A stretch of 64,000 nucleotides of DNA. Source: Zeimonas arvi (GTDB taxonomy: Bacteria; Pseudomonadota; Gammaproteobacteria; Burkholderiales; Burkholderiaceae_E). This document shows positions 47,862 through 55,941 of the stretch, piece after piece; the first letter of the stretch is position 1; each line of letters starts with the position of its first letter. Under the pieces are notes generated by a model, which worked only from the letters and a program-made list of their open reading frames with translations, was not told the origin of the DNA and did no database searches. The DNA is taken from the NCBI RefSeq assembly GCF_008039575.1, contig NZ_VDUY01000003.1, positions 124,001-188,000 of the forward strand, given 5' to 3'. Made by a program: the position numbers and the translations under genes.

Positions 47862-48110
47862 CTAGCGCGCAGAGCCGTGGAACATCTCGTCGATCTCGTC
47901 CGCCGCGAGCCGGTCGAAATCCTCGAGGATCTCGATCTTTCCCTTGAGGGAGCCGAACCGCAGTGCCGGACGGGGCTCATAGGCAACGAGCCGTGCGACC
48001 GGGCGCCCGGCCTTGGCGATGACGATTTCCTCTCCTACCGCAGTGCGCTCGACAAGCGAGGAAAGCTGGGTCTTCGCCTCGTAAAGATGCACGACCCGAT
48101 CGTCGCTCAT
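47862..48110 (-). CDS. Phd/YefM-type antitoxin
   Basis: An 82-residue antitoxin. The N-terminus VVHLYEAKTQLSSLVERTAVGEEIVIAKAGRPVARLV, here read as YEAKTQLSSLVERTAVGEE plus IVIAKAGRPVARLV, is the DNA-binding domain of the family. The C-terminal part (about 50-82) should bind the PIN toxin downstream. A perfect inverted repeat lies 37 bp upstream of its start. Confidence 0.87.
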   Translation of the reverse strand: MSDDRVVHLYEAKTQLSSLVERTAVGEEIVIAKAGRPVARLVAYEPRPALRFGSLKGKIEILEDFDRLAADEIDEMFHGSAR

Positions 48111-48146
48111 TGCAGAGGGGTACCGATTGCGTCAGCGCACACGCCG

Positions 48147-48163
48147 CCTGCAAGCGCTGCAGG
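48147..48163. promoter_or_regulatory. Candidate operator of the phd-vapC pair
   Basis: Perfect 6-bp arms CCTGCA and TGCAGG around AGCGC, 37-53 bp upstream of the antitoxin start, in the divergent region with the fatty acid hydroxylase gene. Antitoxins of this family repress their own promoters through such palindromes. Confidence 0.35.
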
Positions 48164-48309
48164 AAGCATGACCAAGCTTGACCAGATTGTCCTGCCCGAC
48201 TTCCCTCGAGTCAATCGTCCAACGGTATCGGCCAGTTGGCGGAATCGCTCGGCCGGATCGCGAACAAATCCCTCGCAGCCGGCCGAGTTCGTGACATCAT
48301 TTCCCGACC

Positions 48310-49332
48310 ATGCTGGACTGGCTCGAGACCACACTGCAGGACGCCGTCATCGGTGCCTTCACCGAGCTCGCCAAGCTCGCGGTGTCGCCTTACTCGCGGA
48401 CGTGGCTGCCGGTGCTGGCCGTGTCGCTGCTGGCGGCCGTGTGGGTGGCCAGGCGGGAACGTGCCACCGGCCCGGCGTTGCCGGATCACCTCCGCCTGGG
48501 CTCCTTCGAGACCTGGTTCGGCCGCAGCGCGATCAACGACTACTGGCTGATCCTGCTGAACGGCGCGCTGTTCGGGATGCTGCTCGGTCAGCTGCTGCCG
48601 GAAGGCGAGCGGATGGCGGCCTGGGTGGCGGATTCCCTTCGCCACGCGCTGCCAGGCTTCGGCGCAGCGCCGGCTGCCTGGGCCCCGGTCCTGCTGGCAG
48701 CAACCCTTTTCCTGGTCGACGACTTCGTCCGTTACGCGGTCCACTGGCTCGAGCACCGGGTGCCCGCGTTGTGGGAGCTGCACAAGGTGCATCATTCGGC
48801 CGAGGTGCTGAACTTCATGACGGCCGAGCGGCACCACCCGTTGTCGATCCTGGTCTTCAGGCTGGTCATGGCCGGCGCGGTGGCCATGGTCAACGGTGTG
48901 TTCCTGTGGGCATTCGGCGGGTCGATCAGCCCCACCGGTGTTCTCGGCGCGAACGTGTTCTGGCTGGTCACCACGATGCTCGCCTCGGGGCTTCGGCACT
49001 CGCCGGTGTGGCTGTCCTTCGGGCCGCGCGTCGAGCGCTGGTTGCTGAGTCCGGCCCAGCACCAGATTCACCACTCGACCGACGAACGCCACTACGGCAA
49101 GAACCTGGGCGGTTCGCTGGCGATCTGGGACCGGATGTTCGGCACGCTGTTCGTGACTTCCCGCGAGCGGATCGCGCTGAATTTCGGTCTGGGCGACGAG
49201 ACCCGCGAGCTGCGGTCGGTGGGCGCCTTGTACCTTCGGCCGATCGTGAAGGCGCTGGGGAGCCTGCTGCCGCAAGGCCTGCGCGGGGCCCGCACGAAGC
49301 GGCCCGGCGACGCTCCCGGGTCCGTCGGCTGA
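48310..49332 (+). CDS. Sterol desaturase/fatty acid hydroxylase family protein
   Basis: A 340-residue membrane di-iron protein. The three His clusters of the superfamily are present: HWLEH (in AVHWLEHRVP), HKVHH and HQIHH, with a further RHH in TAERHHP. About five helices surround them. The substrate is a lipid of unknown type. No good Shine-Dalgarno precedes the ATG at 48310. It is divergent from the toxin-antitoxin pair. Confidence 0.9.
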   Translation: MLDWLETTLQDAVIGAFTELAKLAVSPYSRTWLPVLAVSLLAAVWVARRERATGPALPDHLRLGSFETWFGRSAINDYWLILLNGALFGMLLGQLLPEGERMAAWVADSLRHALPGFGAAPAAWAPVLLAATLFLVDDFVRYAVHWLEHRVPALWELHKVHHSAEVLNFMTAERHHPLSILVFRLVMAGAVAMVNGVFLWAFGGSISPTGVLGANVFWLVTTMLASGLRHSPVWLSFGPRVERWLLSPAQHQIHHSTDERHYGKNLGGSLAIWDRMFGTLFVTSRERIALNFGLGDETRELRSVGALYLRPIVKALGSLLPQGLRGARTKRPGDAPGSVG

Positions 49333-49449
49333 CCTGACCCTCCGCAAGCTGCTGCAACGGCAGCCCGGCAAATTCCGGGGGGCGTTTCTCGTTCTTCCGC
49401 GCGCCGCTGCAAAGCGCCCTCGGTCGCTGGTCGTAGACCATGCGTCCAG

Positions 49450-49478
49450 GAGACAAACCTGGGCGATTCACCTAGAAT
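49450..49478 (+). promoter_or_regulatory. Promoter of the RHH antitoxin/ParE-like toxin pair
   Basis: GAGACA (49450-49455, four of six matches) and TAGAAT (49473-49478, five of six) are 17 bp apart, a good sigma-70 promoter. Confidence 0.55.
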
Positions 49479-49479
49479 A

Positions 49480-49501
49480 TTTGCATCGCATTTGCATTGC
49501 A
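49480..49501. promoter_or_regulatory. Direct-repeat operator of the toxin-antitoxin pair
   Basis: Two adjacent 11-bp repeats, TTTGCATCGCA and TTTGCATTGCA, start one base after the -10 element, so they cover the expected transcription start. Ribbon-helix-helix antitoxins bind such repeats. Confidence 0.55.
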
Positions 49502-49553
49502 CTCGTTGCACCCACCCAATACGCAGCCGAATTCCCGCTCCACGGAGCCAACG

Positions 49554-49847
49554 ATGACCAAGTCCGCAACCCTCCCTGCCATCCGCGTTTCGCCGCGCCT
49601 GCGCGAGGAAGCCGAGCGGACGCTGCGTGACGGGGAGACCCTATCGTCGCTGGTCGTCGAGTCGCTCGAGCGAACCATCGAGCTACGACGCCTGCAACGA
49701 GAGTTCGTCGAACGAGGACTTGCCGCAGCCGAGGAAGCACGGGCACAGAACCGCTATGTTCCCGCATCCACCGTACTGCGGCGGCTCCGAAAACAGGTCG
49801 GGGACTGCAAGAACCAAAGGGCATCTCGCGCCAACCGCAGCGAATGA
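49554..49847 (+). CDS. Antitoxin, probable ribbon-helix-helix
   Basis: A 97-residue protein. The N-terminus LPAIRVSPRLREEAERTLRD and the following SSLVVESLERTIELRRLQ fit a ribbon-helix-helix DNA-binding fold. The basic C-terminal part should bind the toxin. Start at ATG 49554 is preceded by GGAG with 7-nt spacing. Its stop overlaps the toxin start (ATGA). Confidence 0.8.
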   Translation: MTKSATLPAIRVSPRLREEAERTLRDGETLSSLVVESLERTIELRRLQREFVERGLAAAEEARAQNRYVPASTVLRRLRKQVGDCKNQRASRANRSE

Positions 49848-50143
49848 CTTATCGGGTTCGGCTGACGCCCCATGCAGAGCGGGATCTCCTTCGCCTGCAG
49901 GCGTTCCTGATCGAGCGCGACCTTCCTGCCGCAGAGCGAGCCCTTGACGCGCTCGAAGAAGGGTTCCGGCTGCTGGAGCGCTTCCCCCTCTCCTGCCGGC
50001 GCGCGAGCGGCGCCGGGCCGCGTATCCGGGAGCTGGTCGTTTCGTTCGGCCGAAGCGGCTACGTGGCGCTTTTCGAGATCGAAGACGCCAAGACCGTCAC
50101 GATCCTGGCGGTTCGCCACCAGCGCGAAGACGACTACCTCTGA
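49844..50143 (+). CDS. RelE/ParE family toxin
   Basis: A 99-residue toxin with the family pattern: YRVRLTPHAERDLLRLQAFL at the N-terminus, RRASGAGPRIRELVV in the middle and TILAVRHQREDDYL at the end. The last pattern is closer to ParE than to RelE. The gene converges with the amidohydrolase gene; the two stop codons are adjacent. Confidence 0.88.
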   Translation: MTYRVRLTPHAERDLLRLQAFLIERDLPAAERALDALEEGFRLLERFPLSCRRASGAGPRIRELVVSFGRSGYVALFEIEDAKTVTILAVRHQREDDYL

Positions 50144-51892
50144 TCAGGCCGCGAAGTCCCTGAGCAGGCGGCCCGGCAACTTCCCGGGCTCCGGTACGTG
50201 CCCGGAGCCTGCCGGCTGCTCGAGAGCGGCCTCGCCTGCAGCCAGCACCGCCGGCTCCAGTCCCTCGGCCCCGGTCACCCTGACCCCGTTGACCCACACC
50301 CCATGCACGCCGATGGCCGGCGTGGTCAGCCGCGCGCTGCCGCCCGGCAGGTCGAACACCCGCTGCTTGGGGCCCCGATTCACGGTGGCCGGATCGAACA
50401 GCAGCAGGTCGGCCCAGGCGCCGGGCGCGATCCGGCCGCGCCCCTGTATGCCGTACAGGTCGGCGGGCTCGGATGTGAGCTTGCGGACCGCCTCGGGCAG
50501 GGACAGCACGCCGCGCTCGCGCACCCAGTGGCCCAGCAGGTGGAGACCGAAGCCGGCGTCGTTGAAGAAGGTCAGGTGCGCGCCGGCGTCCGACAGCGAC
50601 ACCAGGCTCGCCGGGTGGCGCAGCATGCGGCCCACCGCTTCTTCGTCGGAATTGAGCAGCACCGCCGAGAACACGGTGTCCAGGTCCTCGGAAAGCGCCA
50701 GGTCGAGCATGAAGTCCAGCGGGTCGGCCCCCGCCTCGGCCGCCAGCTCGGCGATCGTGCGGTGCTCGAAGTGCCGGTTCTGCTCCTGCTTGACCTCGAC
50801 CACCTGCACCTTGTGCCACTCGCCATTGAACAGGCGGAACACCGCCGGCGAGGCGATCTCGGCGCGCACCGCGTCGCGGAAGGCCTTCTCGGAGAGCTTG
50901 GCCTTGAAGGCCTCGCCCTCGAGCGACAGTGCCGGCTTCCAGGAGACGAGCCCCTCGACCGGATAGGGCGAGTGCATCGTGAAGTCGTTGGTCAGCGGAC
51001 AGGGGGAGATGGCGCCGATCATGCGCCGGCCGCGCTGGCGGGCGGCCTCGATCGCGTCCAGGTCGGCGAACACCGCGGTGGGGTTCGTGCTGTTGTGAAG
51101 CAGCGCGGCGACCACCACCGGCCGGCCGCTGTCGGCCGCCAGCTTCTCCAGGAAGTCGATCTTCGTGTGGCCGCCCTTGGTCAGCATGAACAGGCCATGC
51201 CCGACCTCCTTCAGGCTGGTGACCAGCGCGTGCAGTTCGTCGTCGGTCGCCAGGCGCGACGGCATCGGCAGGCCGCCCTCGCCGTTGTGGGCCGGCGAGG
51301 TCGACGTGGCGAAGCCGATCGCGCCGGCCTTCATGCCCTCGATGACCAGCTCGCGCATGCGGGCGATCTCGTCGGGCGTGGCGGCGCGCCTGGGCGCGTC
51401 CTCGCCCATCACGAAGGTGCGCAGCGAGGAATGCCCCACGAAGGCCGCCAGGTTGACCAGCGAGCCGCGCCGATCGAGAAAATCGAGGTACTCGGGAATC
51501 GTCTCGAACTGCCAGGCGATGCCCTGGCGCAGCACGTCGAGCGACATGCCCTCGACCTGGGTCAGGTTGCGCATGATCAGCTCGCGGTCGCCGGGCCGGC
51601 AGGGCGCGATCGTGAAGCCGCAGTTGCCGATCACCGCGGTGGTCACGCCCAGGGCGGGCGACGGCGTGCAGAGGGGATCCCAGGTGACCTGCGCGTCGTA
51701 GTGGGTGTGGTTGTCGACGATGCCGGGCATCAGGGCCAGGCCGGCGGCGTCGATCGTATCGCGGGCGGCACCGCCCTGGCCGGGCTCGTCGATCGCCGCG
51801 ACACGGCCATCCTTCACCGACACGTCGGCCAGTCGCCCCGGCGCGCCGGTGCCGTCGTAGACCATGGCGCCGCGAATCAGAAGATCGTTCAT
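50144..51892 (-). CDS. D-aminoacylase-like amidohydrolase
   Basis: A 582-residue zinc amidohydrolase of the N-acyl-D-amino acid deacylase family. Metal-binding H62 and H64 lie in NHTHYDAQVTWD; further conserved stretches are GNCGFTIAP, GHSSLR and LSDAGAHLTF. The substrate may be an N-acyl-D-amino acid, but this family is functionally mixed. Start at ATG 51892 is preceded by GGTGGAG. It is divergent from the ketopantoate reductase-like gene, with 96 bp between them. Confidence 0.9.
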   Translation of the reverse strand: MNDLLIRGAMVYDGTGAPGRLADVSVKDGRVAAIDEPGQGGAARDTIDAAGLALMPGIVDNHTHYDAQVTWDPLCTPSPALGVTTAVIGNCGFTIAPCRPGDRELIMRNLTQVEGMSLDVLRQGIAWQFETIPEYLDFLDRRGSLVNLAAFVGHSSLRTFVMGEDAPRRAATPDEIARMRELVIEGMKAGAIGFATSTSPAHNGEGGLPMPSRLATDDELHALVTSLKEVGHGLFMLTKGGHTKIDFLEKLAADSGRPVVVAALLHNSTNPTAVFADLDAIEAARQRGRRMIGAISPCPLTNDFTMHSPYPVEGLVSWKPALSLEGEAFKAKLSEKAFRDAVRAEIASPAVFRLFNGEWHKVQVVEVKQEQNRHFEHRTIAELAAEAGADPLDFMLDLALSEDLDTVFSAVLLNSDEEAVGRMLRHPASLVSLSDAGAHLTFFNDAGFGLHLLGHWVRERGVLSLPEAVRKLTSEPADLYGIQGRGRIAPGAWADLLLFDPATVNRGPKQRVFDLPGGSARLTTPAIGVHGVWVNGVRVTGAEGLEPAVLAAGEAALEQPAGSGHVPEPGKLPGRLLRDFAA

Positions 51893-51988
51893 TGCGTCTC
51901 CACCTCGTGTTTCATTGCAGAGGGCTCGCGACGAGCGGCGGCCCGGTTCGTTGTTAGCATCGATTATCGACGATCCAGGAAGACCGAC

Positions 51989-52948
51989 ATGAACGAAGAC
52001 ACCCGCAACCGGGGCGCTGCCCCGTCCTGGCCGAAGGTCGCCGTGTTCGGGGCCGGCGCGGTCGGATGCTATTTCGGCGCCAGGCTGGCCGAGGGCGGTG
52101 CGCCGGTCACGCTGATCGCGCGGCCGGCGCACGTGGAGGCGATCCGCCGCGACGGCCTGCTCTTCGAGAGCGGCGGCCGGCAGCACAGGGTAGCGGTCGC
52201 CGCCGACAGCTCGCCCGAACCGGTGCGCGAGGCCGACCTCGTGCTCTTCTGCGTGAAGACCCGCGATACCGCCGAAGGCGCGCGCTCGCTGGTCCCGCTG
52301 CTCAAACCCGGCGCCACGGTGGTCAGCATGCAGAACGGGGTGGACAACGTCCCCAGGATGCGCGAAGCGGGCGTGGACGCGATCGGCGCCGTGGTCTACG
52401 TGGCGGCCTCGATGCCCGGTCCGGGCCATCTGCTGCACGCCGGCCGCGGCGACCTGGTGGTCGGCGAGTACGGCGCGGCCGAACTGCCCAGCGCACGCGC
52501 CTCGGCCGTGTCGGCACTGTTCGAGCGCGCGGGCGTGCCCTGCAAGCTGGTGGCCGACGTGCGCAGCGAGCTCTGGACCAAGCTGGTGATGAACTGCGTG
52601 TTCAACGCGATGTCGGCAGTCGGCCGCTCGCGCTACGGTCCGCTGGTGGAGCGAGCCGACACCCGGGCGGTCGCGCGCGACCTGGTGGACGAGTGCGTGG
52701 CGGTGGCGAAAGCCGAAGGCGTGCCGCTCGCCGACGCCGACAGCCTCTACAAGGCGGCGATGAAGCTGGGTCAGGCGATGGCACCGGCGACCTCGTCCAC
52801 CGAGCAGGACCTCTCGCTGGGCCGGCCTACCGAGATCGATTCGCTCAACGGCTACGTGGCCGCACGCGGCGAGGCGCTGGGCGTGGCCACGCCGGTGAAC
52901 CGGGCGCTGGCGGCGATGGTCAGGCTGCTCGACGCGGCGAAGCGCTGA
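51989..52948 (+). CDS. 2-dehydropantoate 2-reductase family protein
   Basis: A 319-residue NADPH-dependent reductase. The Rossmann motif VFGAGAVGCYFGARLAEGG, the CVKTRDT stretch and MQNGVDN are typical; the C-terminal domain has LWTKLVMNCVFNAMSAV with the catalytic Lys. It resembles PanE of pantothenate synthesis, but paralogues acting on other 2-oxoacids are common, and the neighbour is an amidohydrolase. Start at ATG 51989 is preceded by AGGAAG. Confidence 0.85.
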   Translation: MNEDTRNRGAAPSWPKVAVFGAGAVGCYFGARLAEGGAPVTLIARPAHVEAIRRDGLLFESGGRQHRVAVAADSSPEPVREADLVLFCVKTRDTAEGARSLVPLLKPGATVVSMQNGVDNVPRMREAGVDAIGAVVYVAASMPGPGHLLHAGRGDLVVGEYGAAELPSARASAVSALFERAGVPCKLVADVRSELWTKLVMNCVFNAMSAVGRSRYGPLVERADTRAVARDLVDECVAVAKAEGVPLADADSLYKAAMKLGQAMAPATSSTEQDLSLGRPTEIDSLNGYVAARGEALGVATPVNRALAAMVRLLDAAKR

Positions 52949-53060
52949 ACCTGTGCGCGCAGTGGGCGCTTGCGCGGGCGACGCGCGGGCACCAGAATCG
53001 AAGGATCCCCTTCGCCCTGTTGCGCCCCCCGTCGTTCGCCGTACCACGGAGCCCGCGCAG

Positions 53061-53828
53061 ATGCCCGACGCCTCGATCCCGCTGTTGCCCGGCCCCTGGC
53101 GCGCGCTCACGCCCGGCCACGCCGCCGGCTTCACGATGCGCCTGCGGAAGCTGCTCGCGCGGCCGCGCAGCCATGATCGCCTCTCGCCCCACCACCCGAT
53201 CGAGGCGCTGCGCGCGATGCCGCTGTCCTTCTATCCGGGCTGGGCGCTGATCGAGGGCGAAGCCCGGGTCGCGCGGGGCCGGATCGGCACCTTCGACGTC
53301 CTCTATGGCCCCGGCCTCATGTGGGTGATCGACGGCGAGAGCCGGGTGCTGAACGACCTGAACGGCGGTCGCCTGCCAGCGGACCTGGCCGAGTACCTCG
53401 AGGGCGAAACGGGCGACTCGGGCTATGTCCCCAGCCCGCTGGCCCCGCTCGATGCCGAACGCTCGGGGCCCGACTACCTGCGCTTCTACTGCGCCTGTGT
53501 CTGGGGCGACGAGGGCCCGTTCATGCCGGTGGAGTCGCCCGACTCGCCGGTGCTGCGGGGCGCGGACCAGCAACGGGACGTACCGTGGGCGGACAAGGTC
53601 CGGCCGATCGAGATGACGCGCGACGGCGAGGACCTGCTCGCCACCGGCCTCATCGCCTACGGCGGTTCGCTGTTCGAGGCGCGGCTGAGGATTCGCGAAG
53701 GCGGCGTCACGATGGAAGACGACACGCTGGTGGCCAGCGACGCGCTGCCGGTGCGGACCAACGCCTCGCCGCTGCGCGACCTGCGCGACGTGTCCGAAGA
53801 GGAAGACCTGCCCGAGAGCGAGGGCTGA
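53061..53828 (+). CDS. Unknown protein paired with a VirD4-like ATPase
   Basis: A 255-residue cytosolic protein with no signal peptide or membrane segment. I do not recognise a family. The middle looks beta-rich (WALIEGEARVARGRIGTFDV, MWVIDGESRVLND), a conserved-looking CACVWGDEGPFMP follows, and the C-terminus is very acidic (SEEEDLPESEG). The gene ends five bases before the ATPase start, so the two are almost certainly made together. Start at ATG 53061 is preceded by GGAG at 10 nt. Confidence 0.7.
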   Translation: MPDASIPLLPGPWRALTPGHAAGFTMRLRKLLARPRSHDRLSPHHPIEALRAMPLSFYPGWALIEGEARVARGRIGTFDVLYGPGLMWVIDGESRVLNDLNGGRLPADLAEYLEGETGDSGYVPSPLAPLDAERSGPDYLRFYCACVWGDEGPFMPVESPDSPVLRGADQQRDVPWADKVRPIEMTRDGEDLLATGLIAYGGSLFEARLRIREGGVTMEDDTLVASDALPVRTNASPLRDLRDVSEEEDLPESEG

Positions 53829-53833
53829 GCGTC

Positions 53834-55297
53834 ATGCCCTTCGTGTCCGCATCGCAGCTGCGCCTGCCCGACAGCGTCCCCGAGCCCGGTCTGCTGGTGG
53901 GCTGGTCGCTGGAGAGCCGCCATCCGCGCCGGCCGATCGGCTTCACCTACGGCCATCCGTTCCGCTCGCCCGCCACCGGCTACCTCGACCCGATCCTGCT
54001 GGGCGGCGACGGCCACCTGATGACGATCGCGCCCACCGGCGCCGGCAAGGGCACCGGCTGCATCGTGCCCGCCCTGCTGCGCTACCCCGGTCCGGTGATC
54101 GTCATCGACCCCAAGGGCGAGAACGTGGCGATCACCGCCCGCCGGCGGCGCGAGTTGGGCCAGCGGGTGGTGGTGATCGACCCCATGGGGATCACCGACC
54201 AGCCGGCCGACACGCTGAACCCGCTCGACGCGATCGACATCGCGCAGGCCAATGCGGTGGACGAGGTGGCGGTGCTCGCGCAGGCGCTCAACGACACCGG
54301 CGGCGATGAGCGCAACCGCTACTGGTCCAGCCGCGGCATGCACCTGGCGATCGGCGCGATCCTGCAGGTGCTGGTCGAGGCGCACGCCGACAGCCGGGCG
54401 GGCAACCTGATGGCGGCGCGCGACATGATCAACGCGGCCGCGGCAGATCCGTCAGCCATGGCCGGGCGGATGCTCGAGTCGGCCCACCCGGAGGTGCGCC
54501 GCATCGCGCGGATGCTGAACATCGCCGCCGCGGAGACGCTGGGCGGCATCATCTCCTTCGCGCAGGAGATGGTCGACTTCCTGCGCGGCGACCTGGTGCA
54601 GGCCAGCGTGGCGCGGACCTCGTTCGACCTGGACGAGGTCACCCGCGGCGACCCGCTGTCGATCTACCTGGTGCTGCCGCCGCACATGCTGGAGTCGCAC
54701 GCCCGTCTGCTGCGCCTGTGGCTGGGCGCGCTGATCGCGTGCTTCACCCGCCGGCGCGCTCGGCCGCCCATGTCCACGCTGTTCGTGCTCGACGAGGCCG
54801 CCCAGCTCGGCGAACTGCCGCAGTTGCGGCAGGCGGTCACCCTGCTGCGCGGCTACGGCCTGCAGACCTGGAGCTTCTGGCAGGACGCCAGTCAGCTCCA
54901 GCTGCTCTACCCGCGCGACTGGAAGACCATGGTCAACAACTGCCGCGTGCTGCAGTGCTTCGGAGCCCTGAACCAGGTGGCCGCCGACGGCATGTCGGCG
55001 CTGACCGGATTTGCCGACGGCGCCGCGGTCCTCGACCTGGCGCCCGACGAGATGGTGCTGCAGCTGGCCGGCGACGAGGCCGTGGTGGCCCGGCTGCCGA
55101 ACTACCTGGGCGATCCCGCCTTCGCCGGGATGTTCGATGCCAACCCGTACCACGACCGCAGCCGCGCGGTGCTGCCCGCCAAGGCCGCGCCGCAGCGCAT
55201 GTACACGCGGCCAGCGGACTCGGGGGGCTACCGGCCGGCGATCGGGTCGGTGGCGCCGGACGACTTGCTGCTGGCGAGCCTGGTGGGGGAGTCCTGA
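53834..55297 (+). CDS. Orphan VirD4/TraG-like coupling ATPase
   Basis: A 487-residue AAA+ protein of the type IV coupling family. The Walker A motif is TIAPTGAGKGTG with K72, the DPKGEN segment follows, and Walker B is LFVLDEAAQLG with D320 and E321. The segment WSFWQDASQLQLLYP is a further family motif. The N-terminal membrane helices of true VirD4 are absent, so it should be cytosolic. No other type IV secretion or mobilisation gene is present. Its 3' end overlaps the convergent brnA by 70 bp. Confidence 0.87.
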   Translation: MPFVSASQLRLPDSVPEPGLLVGWSLESRHPRRPIGFTYGHPFRSPATGYLDPILLGGDGHLMTIAPTGAGKGTGCIVPALLRYPGPVIVIDPKGENVAITARRRRELGQRVVVIDPMGITDQPADTLNPLDAIDIAQANAVDEVAVLAQALNDTGGDERNRYWSSRGMHLAIGAILQVLVEAHADSRAGNLMAARDMINAAAADPSAMAGRMLESAHPEVRRIARMLNIAAAETLGGIISFAQEMVDFLRGDLVQASVARTSFDLDEVTRGDPLSIYLVLPPHMLESHARLLRLWLGALIACFTRRRARPPMSTLFVLDEAAQLGELPQLRQAVTLLRGYGLQTWSFWQDASQLQLLYPRDWKTMVNNCRVLQCFGALNQVAADGMSALTGFADGAAVLDLAPDEMVLQLAGDEAVVARLPNYLGDPAFAGMFDANPYHDRSRAVLPAKAAPQRMYTRPADSGGYRPAIGSVAPDDLLLASLVGES

Positions 55298-55575
55298 TCG
55301 CGCAGGGAACCGGGCGCGACAATCTCCTCTCGAACTACCTGCCTGACTGCATCGAGCATCGATCGCTGCTGAATCCAGGCAACGAGGGCATCGTTGATGA
55401 GCGTCTGGTAATTGCCGCCGCCTGCCAGATCTGCCTGATCGCGGAACCAGTCCACCACGGCCGTGTCGAGACGAATCGAGAGCTTGACCTTGCCGGGACG
55501 CGCGGGAATGACCGGGCCGCGCGTTGCCTGGCCGAAGTCGATTTCGCGGCGGGGTTCAGCGGCGACCTTCTTCAT
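55228..55575 (-). CDS. brnA: BrnA-type antitoxin
   Basis: A 115-residue antitoxin with a ribbon-helix-helix-like domain: KVKLSIRLDTAVVDWFRDQ and NYQTLINDALVAWIQQRSM. This order, basic strand then INDAL helix, is that of BrnA. Start at ATG 55575 is preceded by GAGGG. It overlaps the end of a broken brnT, as in functional brnTA pairs. The C-terminal 40 residues lie inside the 3' end of the convergent VirD4-like gene. It may still repress its own promoter. Confidence 0.82.
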   Translation of the reverse strand: MKKVAAEPRREIDFGQATRGPVIPARPGKVKLSIRLDTAVVDWFRDQADLAGGGNYQTLINDALVAWIQQRSMLDAVRQVVREEIVAPGSLRDQDSPTRLASSKSSGATDPIAGR

Positions 55576-55762
55576 ATCGATCCCTCTGTTTTCTGCTGGC
55601 CTTCCATGCGGAAATGATCCGATAGACGTCGGGCTCCCGATGTCAGCGCGAACTCGTCTTCGAACACAGTGGCCGCGTCGGCAAAGCGCACGCCGTGGAC
55701 ACGCCGGTTCGCCGCAGCCTTCCAGGGATCCCACTCGACGCACGGATTTATTGTATAGACAT
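55556..55762 (-). pseudogene. Broken BrnT toxin
   Basis: A strong Shine-Dalgarno (AAGGAGG) precedes ATG 55762, but the frame ends after four codons (MSIQ stop). In the next frame the BrnT N-terminus follows: VEWDPWKAAANRRVHGVRF and ADAATVFEDEFALT. The BrnT C-terminus, YRIISAWKASRKQRDRYEEG, is in another frame and ends at 55556. About 30 middle residues are missing, including the region of the catalytic Glu and Arg, so the toxin is dead. Confidence 0.78.
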
Positions 55763-55821
55763 TCGTCCTCCTTGACGACGCTCATGTGTCGAGGCGGTTC
55801 GGCAACGAAGATCGCTCCGAG

Positions 55822-55862
55822 TACGGTTGAGATACGCCAACCGTAGCGCGCGGACCGCGCGC
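55822..55862. repeat. Two adjacent inverted repeats between tex and brnTA
   Basis: TACGGTTG (55822-55829) and CAACCGTA (55838-55845) form a perfect 8-bp inverted repeat with eight bases between arms. It is followed directly by GCGCGCGG-A-CCGCGCGC (55846-55862), a perfect palindrome around one base. The first is a candidate operator for brnTA; the second could stop tex transcription but has no T run. Confidence 0.5.
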
Positions 55863-55941
55863 AGCACCATTGCGCCGATGGACTAGACCGCTCGGCGAAT
55901 CCCGCCCGATGTACCCCTGACGTCTCTCGACCCGAAGGCGA

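Noticed and set aside
53834-55297. Part of a conjugative or type IV secretion system
   Set aside because: Only the coupling-type ATPase is present, without membrane anchor, relaxase or channel genes within the window.
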